NCBI GenBank assembly: GCA_035506135.1
Contig: DATJPY010000042.1
Location: 1-55,047 of the forward strand
DNA: 55,047 nucleotides
Source: DATJPY01 sp035506135
GTDB taxonomy: Bacteria > Myxococcota_A > UBA9160 > PR03
Direction: 5' to 3'
Shown: in pieces, positions 1 to 7,343 of the stretch
Layout of the letters: each line of letters starts with the position of its first letter
How positions within the stretch are numbered: position 1 is the stretch's first letter
Position numbers and translations under genes: made by a program
The notes under the pieces: generated by a model
Databases searched by the model: none
What the model saw: only the letters and a program-made list of their open reading frames with translations
What the model was told of the DNA's origin: nothing

Positions 1-35
1 GACATCGTACGGCTCAGGATCTTTTGGGATCGCGC

Positions 36-245
36 CTAGCGCTTGCGGCGACGGGCGGACCAGGCGACGACGCCGAGACCGACGCCGAATACCAGCATTG
101 CCGCGGGCTCCGGAGTCGCCGGATCGACGATGCTCGCTGCGAGCCGGCGCTGGCCCGCCATGGCAGCCGTCGAACCGATGAGGGCCCAGAGCGCGAGAGC
201 GGCAACGGCCGCCCTCTGTGCGAGGGCGGAGAGCTTGATCTGCAT
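36..245 (-). CDS. Very short PEP-CTERM sorting-signal protein
   Basis: A 69-residue protein that is little more than two transport signals. Residues 1-30 form a Sec signal peptide (hydrophobic core AAVAALALWALIGS, then AMA). About 14 polar residues follow, then a C-terminal PEP-CTERM signal: PEP motif, hydrophobic helix (AAMLVFGVGLGVVAW) and a basic tail (ARRRKR). In known systems exosortase removes this tail at the inner membrane during export. I start at the ATG at 245; an in-frame GTG at 257 sits too close to the GGAG to be preferred. No exosortase gene is in the window. The mature peptide would be only about 15-20 residues, so this may be a remnant of a larger PEP-CTERM gene. Alternatively it is a genuine small surface peptide. 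The motif assignment is firm; the function is unknown. Confidence 0.75.
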   Translation of the reverse strand: MQIKLSALAQRAAVAALALWALIGSTAAMAGQRRLAASIVDPATPEPAAMLVFGVGLGVVAWSARRRKR

Positions 246-353
246 GTTGGGGACCACTCCAGTTCTTCTTCCCGACCGTGTCGGAAGCCTACAACGGATA
301 AGTAGCCATTTCTAGACGAAAAGTTACACGAAATCAGGGACACCCCCAGGGGA

Positions 354-1070
354 TCATCCGCCGTGGCCCTTTCGACTCGCCTCCAGGCTCTCTCGTGCCG
401 CCAGGAGAGCCTGGAAGCGGCTGCGCTCGACCGAGACGAAGAGCCCCTCCGCCTCGGCGGTCACTTCGTCGCCCGCCCGGACCCGCGCCTCGGTATAGAT
501 CTTCCGGCCCTCGACGCGGACGAGCTCGCCCTCGAAGCGCAGCTCGGTGTGGAGCGGGGTGGGCCGGCGATAGTGGACCGTGAGACGCGCCGTCATCCCG
601 GGGTTTCCCCCGAGCGATTGCACGTAGCCGAGCACCTCGTCGAAGGCCGCGGCAACGAAGCCCCCGTGCACGCAGCCGGGAGGCCCCTCGTAGGCGGAGC
701 CGAAGACGACGGTGGCGATTGCGCTTCGCTCCCCGCTGCGGCCGATCTGGATCGGCGGCGCGAGCGGGTTGGCGAGCCCGATCATCGGGCTCTGGTCGAA
801 GAACGCCCCCACGTCGCCGGCGTTCGCCGACTCGGCGTAGCCGTGGAAGTGCTTCAGCCGGGGATGGGCCTGGAGCGCCTCGGCGTAGCGCTCGAGGCCC
901 GCGGCGGCGCGCCGTAGCTCCTCCTCGGGCGCGTTGCTCGGCACCAGCCGCTCGATCACCAGCCGCATCGCGCGCGCGAGCCGGCGCTTCTGCTCCCACG
1001 CGCCCTTCCCCGAGACCTTGGTGGCGTCCCAGGGCGACAGGATCGGGGCGTCGTCCGACGGCTTCTCCAT
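354..1070 (-). CDS. PaaI/YbgC-type hotdog-fold thioesterase family protein
   Basis: A 238-residue cytoplasmic protein. The C-terminal half (about residues 95-215) is a hotdog domain. It holds the PaaI-type block GCVHGGFVAAAFDEVLG, whose HGG and Asp/Glu are the usual active-site elements. The strand pattern LTVHYRRPTPLHTELRFEGE is typical of acyl-CoA thioesterases. The first 90 residues are helical and charged with no recognised domain. The expected role is hydrolysis of an acyl-CoA thioester; the substrate cannot be told. It lies 22 bases downstream of the NTF2-like gene on the same strand, so the two are probably cotranscribed. Confidence 0.85.
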   Translation of the reverse strand: MEKPSDDAPILSPWDATKVSGKGAWEQKRRLARAMRLVIERLVPSNAPEEELRRAAAGLERYAEALQAHPRLKHFHGYAESANAGDVGAFFDQSPMIGLANPLAPPIQIGRSGERSAIATVVFGSAYEGPPGCVHGGFVAAAFDEVLGYVQSLGGNPGMTARLTVHYRRPTPLHTELRFEGELVRVEGRKIYTEARVRAGDEVTAEAEGLFVSVERSRFQALLAARESLEASRKGHGG

Positions 1071-1092
1071 GGCGATTCGCCTCCGCCCCCGC

Positions 1093-1575
1093 TCAGAGGG
1101 TGCTCTTCCCGCCGCTCTCCCAGCAGTTCGCCGTGAGGCGCAGCCCCGGCCGGTCCTTCCGCGACTCGACCTCCTCGTAGGTGCGTTCGTACCCGGTCGC
1201 GCGGATCTTCCAGCGGCCGTCCACCTTCACGTACTCGTCGGTGTAGAAGGCCGCTCCGCGGATCGTGATCTGCGCGCGGGTCTCGATCACGGTGTCCTCG
1301 AGCGCCCAGACGCCCGTCGCCGTGGTGGGACTGGTGAGCTCGATCTCGGGATGGTGGACGCGGTGGCTGGACAGGAAGCTCGGCGCGCCCATCGCCTTCT
1401 TCAGGAAATCCAGGATCGCGTCGCGACCCTCGAAGGCGTAGCGCCCCCCGCTGTATGCGGAGCGCGCGTCCGTGGTGAAGCATTCGGCCAGCTCGTCCCA
1501 GCGCTTCTGGTCGAGGCAGCGCAGATAGCGGTACTTGAGGCGCTTGATCGCTTCGAGCTCCTGCAGGTCGGTCAT
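1093..1575 (-). CDS. SnoaL-like/NTF2-fold protein
   Basis: A 160-residue protein with the standard NTF2-like plan: N-terminal helix with the LKYRYLRCLDQKRWDELAEC pattern, then FTTDA, then a cone of beta strands ending in WKIRATGYERTY. Members include small dehydratases, isomerases, hydroxylating-dioxygenase beta-like subunits and SnoaL cyclases, and the fold gives no exact reaction. The AIKRLKYRYLRCLD start is common among SnoaL-like proteins found beside lipid or aromatic catabolism genes. It is upstream of the hotdog thioesterase on the same strand and divergent from the deacetylase reading frame (48 bases between starts). Family assignment is good; substrate unknown. Confidence 0.85.
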   Translation of the reverse strand: MTDLQELEAIKRLKYRYLRCLDQKRWDELAECFTTDARSAYSGGRYAFEGRDAILDFLKKAMGAPSFLSSHRVHHPEIELTSPTTATGVWALEDTVIETRAQITIRGAAFYTDEYVKVDGRWKIRATGYERTYEEVESRKDRPGLRLTANCWESGGKSTL

Positions 1576-1623
1576 GTCGCTCTCCTGTGGGGAACACCCA
1601 TTCTACGGAAGCCCGGTGCTACC

Positions 1624-2534
1624 GTGCGACTCGCAGTGCCGGCGAGCGCCTACCTGTTCAGCGTCGACCTGGAGGACGTGCGTTCGATGATTCCCGACGG
1701 CGCGCGCTACGCGCCGCGGGTCGCGGCGAACGTCGCGCGCTACCTCGACGTGCTCGATCGCCACGGCGCGCGCTGCACGTTCTTCACCGTCGGCGACGTG
1801 GCCACGCGCATGCCCGAGCTGGTGCGCGATCTCGCGCAGGCCGGACACGAGATCGCCTGCCACGGCGCCGACCACATGCCGCTCGAACGCCTCGGCCGAG
1901 ACGGCTTCCGCGACGACACGGTCCGCGCGCTCGACGCACTGGACCGCGCCGGCGCCGGTCGCGCGCGCGGCTTCCGCGCGCCGGTAATGTCGCTCACGCC
2001 GCGTACGCCGTGGGCGCACGAAGTGCTGGCCGAGCTCGGACTCGCGTACCCGAGCTCGGTCGTGCCGGCCGGGAGCGCGCTCTACGCGTGGCCCGGCCAC
2101 GCGAGCGCCTGCGTGCGTACGGCCCCGGGCGTCTGGGAGATCCCGGTGAGCGTGATGGGCGGCGCCAAGGCGTGCCGTTCCTCTCCGGTGTCTACTTCCG
2201 CGTGCTGCCGTTCGCGGGCTACGCGATCCGGCGACACGGTGCGCGGGTGGAGATCTGGGGCGACTCGGGGCTGCTCGGAATCCCCGTCCTGCTCGGCGAC
2301 GCCTCCGCGGACGCGGTGGAACCGCATCTTCCGGCCTCGGCCCTGCGGTCTCCGCTGCGGCTCTGGGTGGGTCGCGACGCAGCGCGTCGTATCGCGGCGC
2401 CGCTCGCGATCGACCTTCCGCTCGCGCTGCGGCCATCGCCGCTCCACCTCATCTTCCGCCCGCTCGCAGCCGGCGCCACCACGCCCAGACCCGATCGCCT
2501 CCGGTTCGACGCGCTCGACTTCGACGCCTGGTGA
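1624..2534 (+). pseudogene. XrtA-type polysaccharide deacetylase, frameshifted
   Basis: NodB-type (CE4) deacetylase of the subgroup found in exosortase/EPS loci. Visible motifs: the metal/catalytic Asp block LFSVDLEDV near the N-terminus, GHEIACHGADH (metal histidines) and GFRAPVMSLTPRTPW. Reading starts at a GTG at 1624 in one frame and reaches IPVSVMGGAK. Near 2171 homology continues in another frame with VPFLSGVYFRVLP, down to a stop at 2532-2534. One inserted G at that point would restore AKAVPFL. The break is therefore a single-base loss: either a real mutation removing the last third, or a sequencing or assembly error. No further damage is seen on either side, so an error or very recent mutation is likely. 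Expected role: N-deacetylation of an exported polysaccharide. Confidence 0.75.
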
Positions 2535-2610
2535 CGCTTCACCGAAGTTTGACAATCGGCCGCGCGGTGGTCCTGCACGCTCTTCCCGAAACCGGCCACG
2601 AGGAGGTCCC

Positions 2611-4218
2611 ATGAAGATCTACCTGGTGACTCCGAAGAACCCTCCCAGCTTCTGGACCTACGACCGCATCCTCCCGACGCTCGGCAAGCGCTGCATCTTT
2701 CCCAACCTGTCGATGCCCACCATCGCGGGTCTCACCCCCCGCGAGCACGAGATCGTGCTGTGCGACGAGAACGTCGAGCCCGTCGATTTCGACGTCGAGG
2801 CCGACCTGATCGGCGTGACCGGCTACATCGTGCACAAGGAGCGGATGCTCGAGATCGTGGCCGAGTTCCGCAAGCGCGGCCGCTTCGTGGTGATCGGCGG
2901 ACCCTACGCCTCCCTGTGTCCCGAGGAGCTGCGCGGCCGCTGCGACGTGCTCTTCGTCGACGAGGCGGAGGAGACCTGGCCGGTGTTCCTGCAGGACTTC
3001 GAGCGCGGCACGTGGAAGTCGGAGTACCGGCCCGCGGAGAAGCCCGATCTCTCGATCTCTCCGGTGCCTCGCTTCGATCTCCTGCACGTCGACCGCTACC
3101 ACGCCATGACGATCCAGTTCGCGCGGGGCTGCCCGTTCCAGTGCGAGTTCTGCGACATCATCGTCGTCTACGGCCGCCGCCCGCGCGCCAAGCGGGTCGA
3201 GCAGGTGATCGCCGAGATCGAGGAGTGCCACCGCCTCGGCGCCAAGCAGGTGTTCGTGGTCGACGACAACTTCATCGGCAACAAGAAGCTCGCCAAGGAG
3301 CTGCTGCGCGAGATCGGGCGTTGGGGGCGCGAGAACGGCTACCCGCTGGACTTCAACACCGAGGTCTCGCTCAACGCCGCCCAGGACGATGAGCTGCTGG
3401 CCCTGCTGCGCGACGCCAACTTCACCACGGTGTTCGTCGGCATCGAGAGCCCGCGCGTCGAGTCGCTCCTGGAGACGCGCAAGACGCAGAACACGCGCGG
3501 CGACCTGGTCGAGAGCGTGCGCCGCATCCATGCCTACGGGATCCAGGTCCAGGCGGGCATGATCGTCGGCTTCGATGCCGACGATGCCACGATCTTCGAG
3601 GAGCAGCTGCGCTTCATCCAGGACGCGCGCATCCCCGTGTCGATGACCGGCATGCTGCAGGCGATGCCCAAGACGCCGCTGCACGATCGGGTGCAGCGCG
3701 AGGGGCGGCTGATCGCCGACTCGACCGGCGACCAGTTCGTATTCTCGAACATCCTGCCGAAGCAGATGACGCGGCGCGAGCTGTACGAGGGCTACCGGCG
3801 GCTGATCGCCGACCTGTACGACTTCCGCAACTTCCACAAGCGCACGCTCGAGTTCCTGCTGAACCGGGGCACCCAGGTCTCGCGCGGCCTCAACCTGCGG
3901 CGCGGCGACCTCCAGCTCCTCGGCCGCATCGTGCGCGAGACGGTGCTCCGCGCGGGTCCTCGGCGCGCGCTCTTCACGCTGCGGCTCGTCGGAGCGACGC
4001 TGCTGCGCCGGCCCTCGGCCTTTCGCGACGCGGTCTCCTTTGCCATCGTCCACAAGGCGCTCTGGGAGTACATGGAGGCGCTCGGGCGACACCTCGAGAC
4101 GGCCCTGGCGGAGATCGAGCGCTTCGGAAGCGCCGGGCGTCCGGCGCTGGCCGCCGCGGGACCGGGCCTCTTCCACCTCGAGGAGGCGCGGCCGGCGGTC
4201 GAGGAGGGCAGCGCATGA
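2611..4218 (+). CDS. B12-binding radical SAM protein, DUF4070/HpnP-like
   Basis: A 535-residue enzyme with a B12-binding (Rossmann-like) domain at about 1-150, a radical SAM barrel, and a DUF4070-like C-terminal region. The [4Fe-4S] cluster motif is C174-PFQ-C178-EF-C181, followed by DIIVVYGRRPRAK, and VVDDNFIGNK lies further on. These blocks closely match the hopanoid C-2 methylase group (HpnP) and its DUF4070 relatives as I remember them. The likely chemistry is radical methylation or rearrangement of an unactivated carbon; a hopanoid substrate is inference. The start has a strong ribosome site (AGGAGGT) 5 bases before ATG. The stop overlaps the next start as ATGA, so translation with the SDR is coupled. 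Confidence 0.88.
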   Translation: MKIYLVTPKNPPSFWTYDRILPTLGKRCIFPNLSMPTIAGLTPREHEIVLCDENVEPVDFDVEADLIGVTGYIVHKERMLEIVAEFRKRGRFVVIGGPYASLCPEELRGRCDVLFVDEAEETWPVFLQDFERGTWKSEYRPAEKPDLSISPVPRFDLLHVDRYHAMTIQFARGCPFQCEFCDIIVVYGRRPRAKRVEQVIAEIEECHRLGAKQVFVVDDNFIGNKKLAKELLREIGRWGRENGYPLDFNTEVSLNAAQDDELLALLRDANFTTVFVGIESPRVESLLETRKTQNTRGDLVESVRRIHAYGIQVQAGMIVGFDADDATIFEEQLRFIQDARIPVSMTGMLQAMPKTPLHDRVQREGRLIADSTGDQFVFSNILPKQMTRRELYEGYRRLIADLYDFRNFHKRTLEFLLNRGTQVSRGLNLRRGDLQLLGRIVRETVLRAGPRRALFTLRLVGATLLRRPSAFRDAVSFAIVHKALWEYMEALGRHLETALAEIERFGSAGRPALAAAGPGLFHLEEARPAVEEGSA

Positions 4219-5018
4219 GGGACGTCCTCGGCTACGCCGGCAAGCGCGTCGTGGTGAGCGGCGCGGCGACCGGCATGGGCGCGGCGACCGCGCGGACGCT
4301 GGTCGAGCTCGGCGCCGAGGTGCATGCGCTCGACCTGAAGCCGGTCGACGCTCCGGTGAAGCAGTCGATCGAGGTGGACCTCCGCGATCCGCGCTCGATC
4401 GAGCAGGCGCTCTCGCGGCTTCCGGGGGCCGTCGAGGCGCTGTTCAACTGCGCGGGTCTGCCCGGACCGCCGTTCTCGAACCTCGACACGATGCTCGTCA
4501 ACTTCGTCGGGCTGCGGGCGCTGACGGAGGGCCTCCTCCCGCGCATGGCGAGCGGATCCGCCGTCGCCAGCATCACCTCGGTGGCCGGGATGGGCTGGCG
4601 CAAGAACCTCGAGAACCTGCGCGCCATCTCGGCGACCCCGGACTTCGCCGAGGCGCGCGCCTGGTGCGAATCGCATCCGGACGCGGCGAACGGCTACCTG
4701 TTCTCGAAGCAGTGCATCATCTGGTACACCAAGAACCGCGCCGTCGAGCTGGTGTCGCGCGGCATCCGGATGAACTGCCTGTCGCCCGCGCCCACCGACA
4801 CGCCGATGCTGTCGGCCTTCCACGCGCAGGTCAGCCGCGAGTTCCTCGAGCAGCACTTCCTGGCGCCGGTCGGCCGCAACGCCACGCCCGAGGAGATGGC
4901 GGAGCCGCTCGTCTTCTTGAACTCGGACGCGGCGCGCTTCGTCTCGGGCCAGAACCTGTTCGTCGACTACGCCTACGAGGCCGCCGTCGACGTCGGGGCG
5001 CGCGCGTCGCTGCTCTGA
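4215..5018 (+). CDS. Short-chain dehydrogenase/reductase, coniferyl-alcohol/3-alpha-HSD type
   Basis: A 267-residue classical SDR. The NAD(P) site is VVVSGAATGMGAATA, the NAG motif appears as NCAG, and the catalytic Ser is in SITSVAG. The YxxxK pair is in NGYLFSKQ. The long insert between the Ser and Tyr blocks and the RGIRMNCLSPAPTDTPM block are typical of the coniferyl-alcohol/3-alpha-hydroxysteroid dehydrogenase group. It is coupled (4-base overlap) to the radical SAM gene, suggesting both act on the same small lipid or terpenoid. Redox direction and substrate are not visible. Confidence 0.9.
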   Translation: MRDVLGYAGKRVVVSGAATGMGAATARTLVELGAEVHALDLKPVDAPVKQSIEVDLRDPRSIEQALSRLPGAVEALFNCAGLPGPPFSNLDTMLVNFVGLRALTEGLLPRMASGSAVASITSVAGMGWRKNLENLRAISATPDFAEARAWCESHPDAANGYLFSKQCIIWYTKNRAVELVSRGIRMNCLSPAPTDTPMLSAFHAQVSREFLEQHFLAPVGRNATPEEMAEPLVFLNSDAARFVSGQNLFVDYAYEAAVDVGARASLL

Positions 5019-5022
5019 GGCT

Positions 5023-5040
5023 CTACGCCGCGCGGCGTAG
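5023..5040. terminator. Perfect 18-base palindrome after the SDR stop
   Basis: CTACGCCGC directly followed by its exact reverse complement GCGGCGTAG, beginning 5 bases after the SDR stop codon. It can form a hairpin with a 7-bp stem and a 4-base loop. No T run follows, which is common in GC-rich genomes. It may be a weak bidirectional terminator for the radical SAM/SDR pair. An operator is possible, since the next gene starts about 120 bases on. Confidence 0.4.
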
Positions 5041-5114
5041 AACGCGGCTACCACTTCTGGGCAAGCGTCTTCCGTTGCTCGACGCGAGGAAGCTACGAGC
5101 TCGTCTCGAGGCCG

Positions 5115-5130
5115 TGGAACGGATCTTGCT
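5115..5130 (+). promoter_or_regulatory. Sigma-54 (-24/-12) promoter of the PEP-CTERM gene
   Basis: TGGAACG-GATC-TTGCT matches the RpoN consensus TGGCACG-N4-TTGCW with one change. There are exactly 10 bases between the GG of -24 and the GC of -12. The predicted start of transcription is near 5141, just before the AGAGGAGGG ribosome site of the gene at 5159. PEP-CTERM genes in several bacteria are known to be controlled by RpoN with PrsK/PrsR, which fits. Confidence 0.65.
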
Positions 5131-5158
5131 GCGACCTCGGGCGAAGAGGAGGGCTGCC

Positions 5159-5914
5159 ATGTATGCCATCCTGCAGTGTCTCCTGGTCGTCGCCGCCAGC
5201 GCGCTATGTGCGGCCGAGTCCACCGCGGCCGCGCTGCCCTTCACCGGGAGCCTGTCGCTCTCGGTCGAGTCGCCCGCCTTCGGAGCGCTCCCCGCGGTGA
5301 GCGTCTCGGGCTCCGGCGTCGCGACCGCGAATGGCTCGGGCTCGCACCTGAGCACGCTCGCGCTCCCCGCCTCGGCGTTCTCGGCGACCGCCGTCGTCAC
5401 TCCCGTCACGGATCCAGCGGCGTTTCCGGCCCAGGGTCTCCAGCTCACAGCCCACAACGGGGCGGGAACGGTGATGGGCGGATCGGGTGTGATCCCGATC
5501 TTCGGCATCGCAAAGGTGTGTCTGAACGAGCCGTGCGGCTCGCTTCCGCCGGTGAACCTGCAGGTGCCGCTCAGCGGGCTCGGCGCGGGCGGCGTGAGGA
5601 CGGTCTCGGGGCTCTTCAACGTCACGGTCCTCGGCGCGCCCTGGACCATCGGCACCGCAGCGATCGGGACCCTCACGCAGAGGGGCTTCGCGCACGGGCC
5701 GGCCTCGCTCACCTCGAGCAGCGCCGCCGCTTCCGGTGCGCTGCGCCTGGTGACCCCGCTCTTCGTCTCCACGAGCATCGCCGGGTCGGCCGTGGTTCCC
5801 ACCTTCGGCGTGATGACACTCCACTTCGTGCCGGAGCCGGCGACTTCGCTGCTGCTCGGCGCGGGCGTCGCGACGCTGGTGCTGGCGGGGCGGCGCCGGA
5901 TGCGAGGGCTCTAG
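5159..5914 (+). CDS. PEP-CTERM sorting domain-containing exported protein
   Basis: A 251-residue exported protein. Residues 1-24 form a Sec signal peptide (LLVVAASALCAAESTAAA). The middle is Ser/Ala/Gly/Thr-rich and strand-like, low in charge, with a single Cys pair (VCLNEPCGS). The end is a PEP-CTERM signal: VPEPATSLLLGAGVATLVLA then GRRRMRGL. Such proteins are recognised by exosortase and end up at the surface or in the extracellular matrix. I chose the ATG at 5159 because AGAGGAGGG precedes it by 7 bases and a sigma-54 promoter lies upstream; the frame stays open far upstream only because of GC content. The exact role is unknown; a structural matrix role is inference. Confidence 0.85.
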   Translation: MYAILQCLLVVAASALCAAESTAAALPFTGSLSLSVESPAFGALPAVSVSGSGVATANGSGSHLSTLALPASAFSATAVVTPVTDPAAFPAQGLQLTAHNGAGTVMGGSGVIPIFGIAKVCLNEPCGSLPPVNLQVPLSGLGAGGVRTVSGLFNVTVLGAPWTIGTAAIGTLTQRGFAHGPASLTSSSAAASGALRLVTPLFVSTSIAGSAVVPTFGVMTLHFVPEPATSLLLGAGVATLVLAGRRRMRGL

Positions 5915-5988
5915 CGGGAGAGCGCGAGGTCGAGAGAAGACCCGATCCGTCGCATCATGCCAGGCCTTGCGAGACGAGGAGGAGTCCC

Positions 5989-6291
5989 ATGCTGATCGTC
6001 GCAGGCGAGATCGAGATCGATCCCGCGCACCGGGAGCAGGCGATCACCGCCGCGCTCGAGATGATGGAGGCGACGCGCCGAGAGCCGGGCTGCATCAGCT
6101 ACACGTTCTCGGGCGACCTCGCCCACGCCGGCCGCTTCCGCATCTTCGAGGAGTGGGCGTCGCAGGCCGCGCTCGACCTGCACTTCGCGTCGCCGCACAT
6201 GGCCGCCTTCCAGCGCCGGGTGGCGGGGCTCGGCGTGAAGGGTATGAAGGTGCAGAAGTACGAGGTGGCCTCGGTCGGACCGCTGCGCTGA
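5989..6291 (+). CDS. Antibiotic biosynthesis monooxygenase (ABM)-fold protein
   Basis: A 100-residue protein with the dimeric ferredoxin-like ABM fold. Visible blocks are VAGEIEIDPAHREQAI, TRREPGCISYTFSGD and FRIFEEWASQAALDLHF, ending in the AAFQ helix. YgiN-like quinol monooxygenases, heme-degrading enzymes and cofactor-free oxygenases share this fold; the sequence alone does not choose among them. The start has GAGGAGGAGT 5 bases ahead of ATG. Its stop lies 8 bases from the stop of the convergent Fis-type gene. Confidence 0.88.
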   Translation: MLIVAGEIEIDPAHREQAITAALEMMEATRREPGCISYTFSGDLAHAGRFRIFEEWASQAALDLHFASPHMAAFQRRVAGLGVKGMKVQKYEVASVGPLR

Positions 6292-6298
6292 GCGGCGC

Positions 6299-6580
6299 TC
6301 AGCTCGGCACGGGATCCGACTCGTCGCCCGCGAGCCCGAGCTTCTCCATCTTCGAGTAGAGCGTGCGCCGGCCGATGCCGAGCGCGCGCGCCGCGGCCGA
6401 TCGATTGCCGCGGCTCTCGCGCAGCGCGAGCCGGATGCGCCAGGCCTGGGCGCGGTCGACCCAGTCGCGCAGGCGCAGCCCGCGCGAGCCCTCGAGCTCG
6501 AGCGAGCGGCGGTACAGATCCTGGAGGAACGGGTCGAGCGGGCTCGACTCCACCGGCGGGTTCGCGATGGCGCTGTTCAT
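6299..6580 (-). CDS. Stand-alone Fis-type (NtrC C-terminal) helix-turn-helix protein
   Basis: A 93-residue protein. The last 45 residues are an HTH_8/Fis domain: AWRIRLALRESRGNRSAAAR, then ALGIGRRTLYSKMEKLGL. This is the DNA-binding end normally attached to sigma-54 activators such as NtrC, but here without receiver or AAA+ domain. The N-terminal 40 residues are acidic and proline-rich. It is divergent from glnB, which has a clear sigma-54 promoter; the starts are 238 bases apart. A Fis-like co-regulator of that promoter or an autoregulator is plausible inference. Confidence 0.8.
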   Translation of the reverse strand: MNSAIANPPVESSPLDPFLQDLYRRSLELEGSRGLRLRDWVDRAQAWRIRLALRESRGNRSAAARALGIGRRTLYSKMEKLGLAGDESDPVPS

Positions 6581-6760
6581 GACGCCCCGCGAGTGCAAGA
6601 GCCGTTCCTCGCCCCGCTGCGCACGCCGCGCGCCGGCGTCGCCTGCGCCCGCCGGGCGCGCCCGTTCGATGGGCACCCGGTGCCCGCCGGGGATGCAGCG
6701 TCGCGCCGTTCTTGCGGCGGATGCGGCGCGCTTGGGCGGCGGCGCGCCCACTTCCGCGAC

Positions 6761-6775
6761 GGCACGCGCGTTGCT
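6761..6775 (+). promoter_or_regulatory. Sigma-54 promoter of glnB
   Basis: GGCACG-CGCG-TTGCT: full -24 and -12 elements of the RpoN consensus apart from the leading T, with exactly 10 bases between GG and GC. The transcript would start near 6786, giving a leader of about 33 bases with a GAGGAGGAA ribosome site before the ATG at 6819. NtrC/RpoN control of P-II genes is well established in proteobacteria. Confidence 0.75.
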
Positions 6776-6818
6776 TCTCTTCATCGATCGATCGGAGGCG
6801 GTGAGGAGGAATGGGGCG

Positions 6819-7160
6819 ATGAAGAAGATCGAGGCGGTGATCAAGCCCTTCAAGCTCGACGAGCTCAAGAGCGCGCTGCTCGACGCCGGCGTCCAGGGCA
6901 TGACGGTGCTCGAGGTGCGCGGCTTCGGGCGCCAGAAGGGACACACCGAGCTGTATCGCGGCGCCGAGTACGTGGTGGATCTGCTCCCCAAGGTGCAGAT
7001 CGAAGTGGTCGTCCCCGACCACCTGACTGACACCGTCGTGGCGACGATCAAGGACACGGCGAAGACCGGTCGCATCGGCGACGGCAAGATCTTCGTGAGC
7101 GCCGTCTCGGATGCAGTGCGCATCCGGACCGGCGAGCGCGCGGAGTCTGCGATCAACTAG
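6819..7160 (+). CDS. glnB: Nitrogen regulatory protein P-II
   Basis: A 113-residue P-II protein, full length for the family. It begins MKKIEAVIKPFKLDELKSAL, has the T-loop GHTELYRGAEYVVDLLPK with the modifiable Tyr at position 51, and the C-terminal signature TGRIGDGKIFVSAV. It senses 2-oxoglutarate, ATP/ADP and glutamine status (through uridylylation of Tyr51). It passes the signal to glutamine synthetase regulation, NtrB or AmtB. It stands alone here without glnA or amtB, between its own sigma-54 promoter and a strong hairpin terminator. GlnB and GlnK cannot be separated by sequence reading alone. Confidence 0.95.
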   Translation: MKKIEAVIKPFKLDELKSALLDAGVQGMTVLEVRGFGRQKGHTELYRGAEYVVDLLPKVQIEVVVPDHLTDTVVATIKDTAKTGRIGDGKIFVSAVSDAVRIRTGERAESAIN

Positions 7161-7163
7161 CCA

Positions 7164-7189
7164 GGAGGCCGACTCTCGAGTCGGCCTCC
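7164..7189 (+). terminator. Strong hairpin terminator after glnB
   Basis: GGAGGCCGACT, loop CTCG, AGTCGGCCTCC: an 11-bp perfect stem that starts 4 bases after the glnB stop. There is no T run. Position and strength fit a transcription end for the monocistronic glnB transcript. Confidence 0.7.
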
Positions 7190-7343
7190 GCGCAGCGAGG
7201 CGACGTCTTCGGAGCCGAGCGAAGTCAGCATCTAGCGAGCCAGAGCGCAGGAGGGGGCCGGCGGGTGTCCGCGTTGCGGGCGCCCGCCGGCTTGCGCGCG
7301 CCTTGCCGCCGGCGTGGGAACGGCACAGACTCGGTCGCCGCGC

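Noticed and set aside
934..2610. Long open frame continuous with the radical SAM gene
   Set aside because: The part before 2611 is antisense to the thioesterase and NTF2-like genes, then covers the first part of the deacetylase; the strong ribosome site and homology start place the radical SAM start at 2611.
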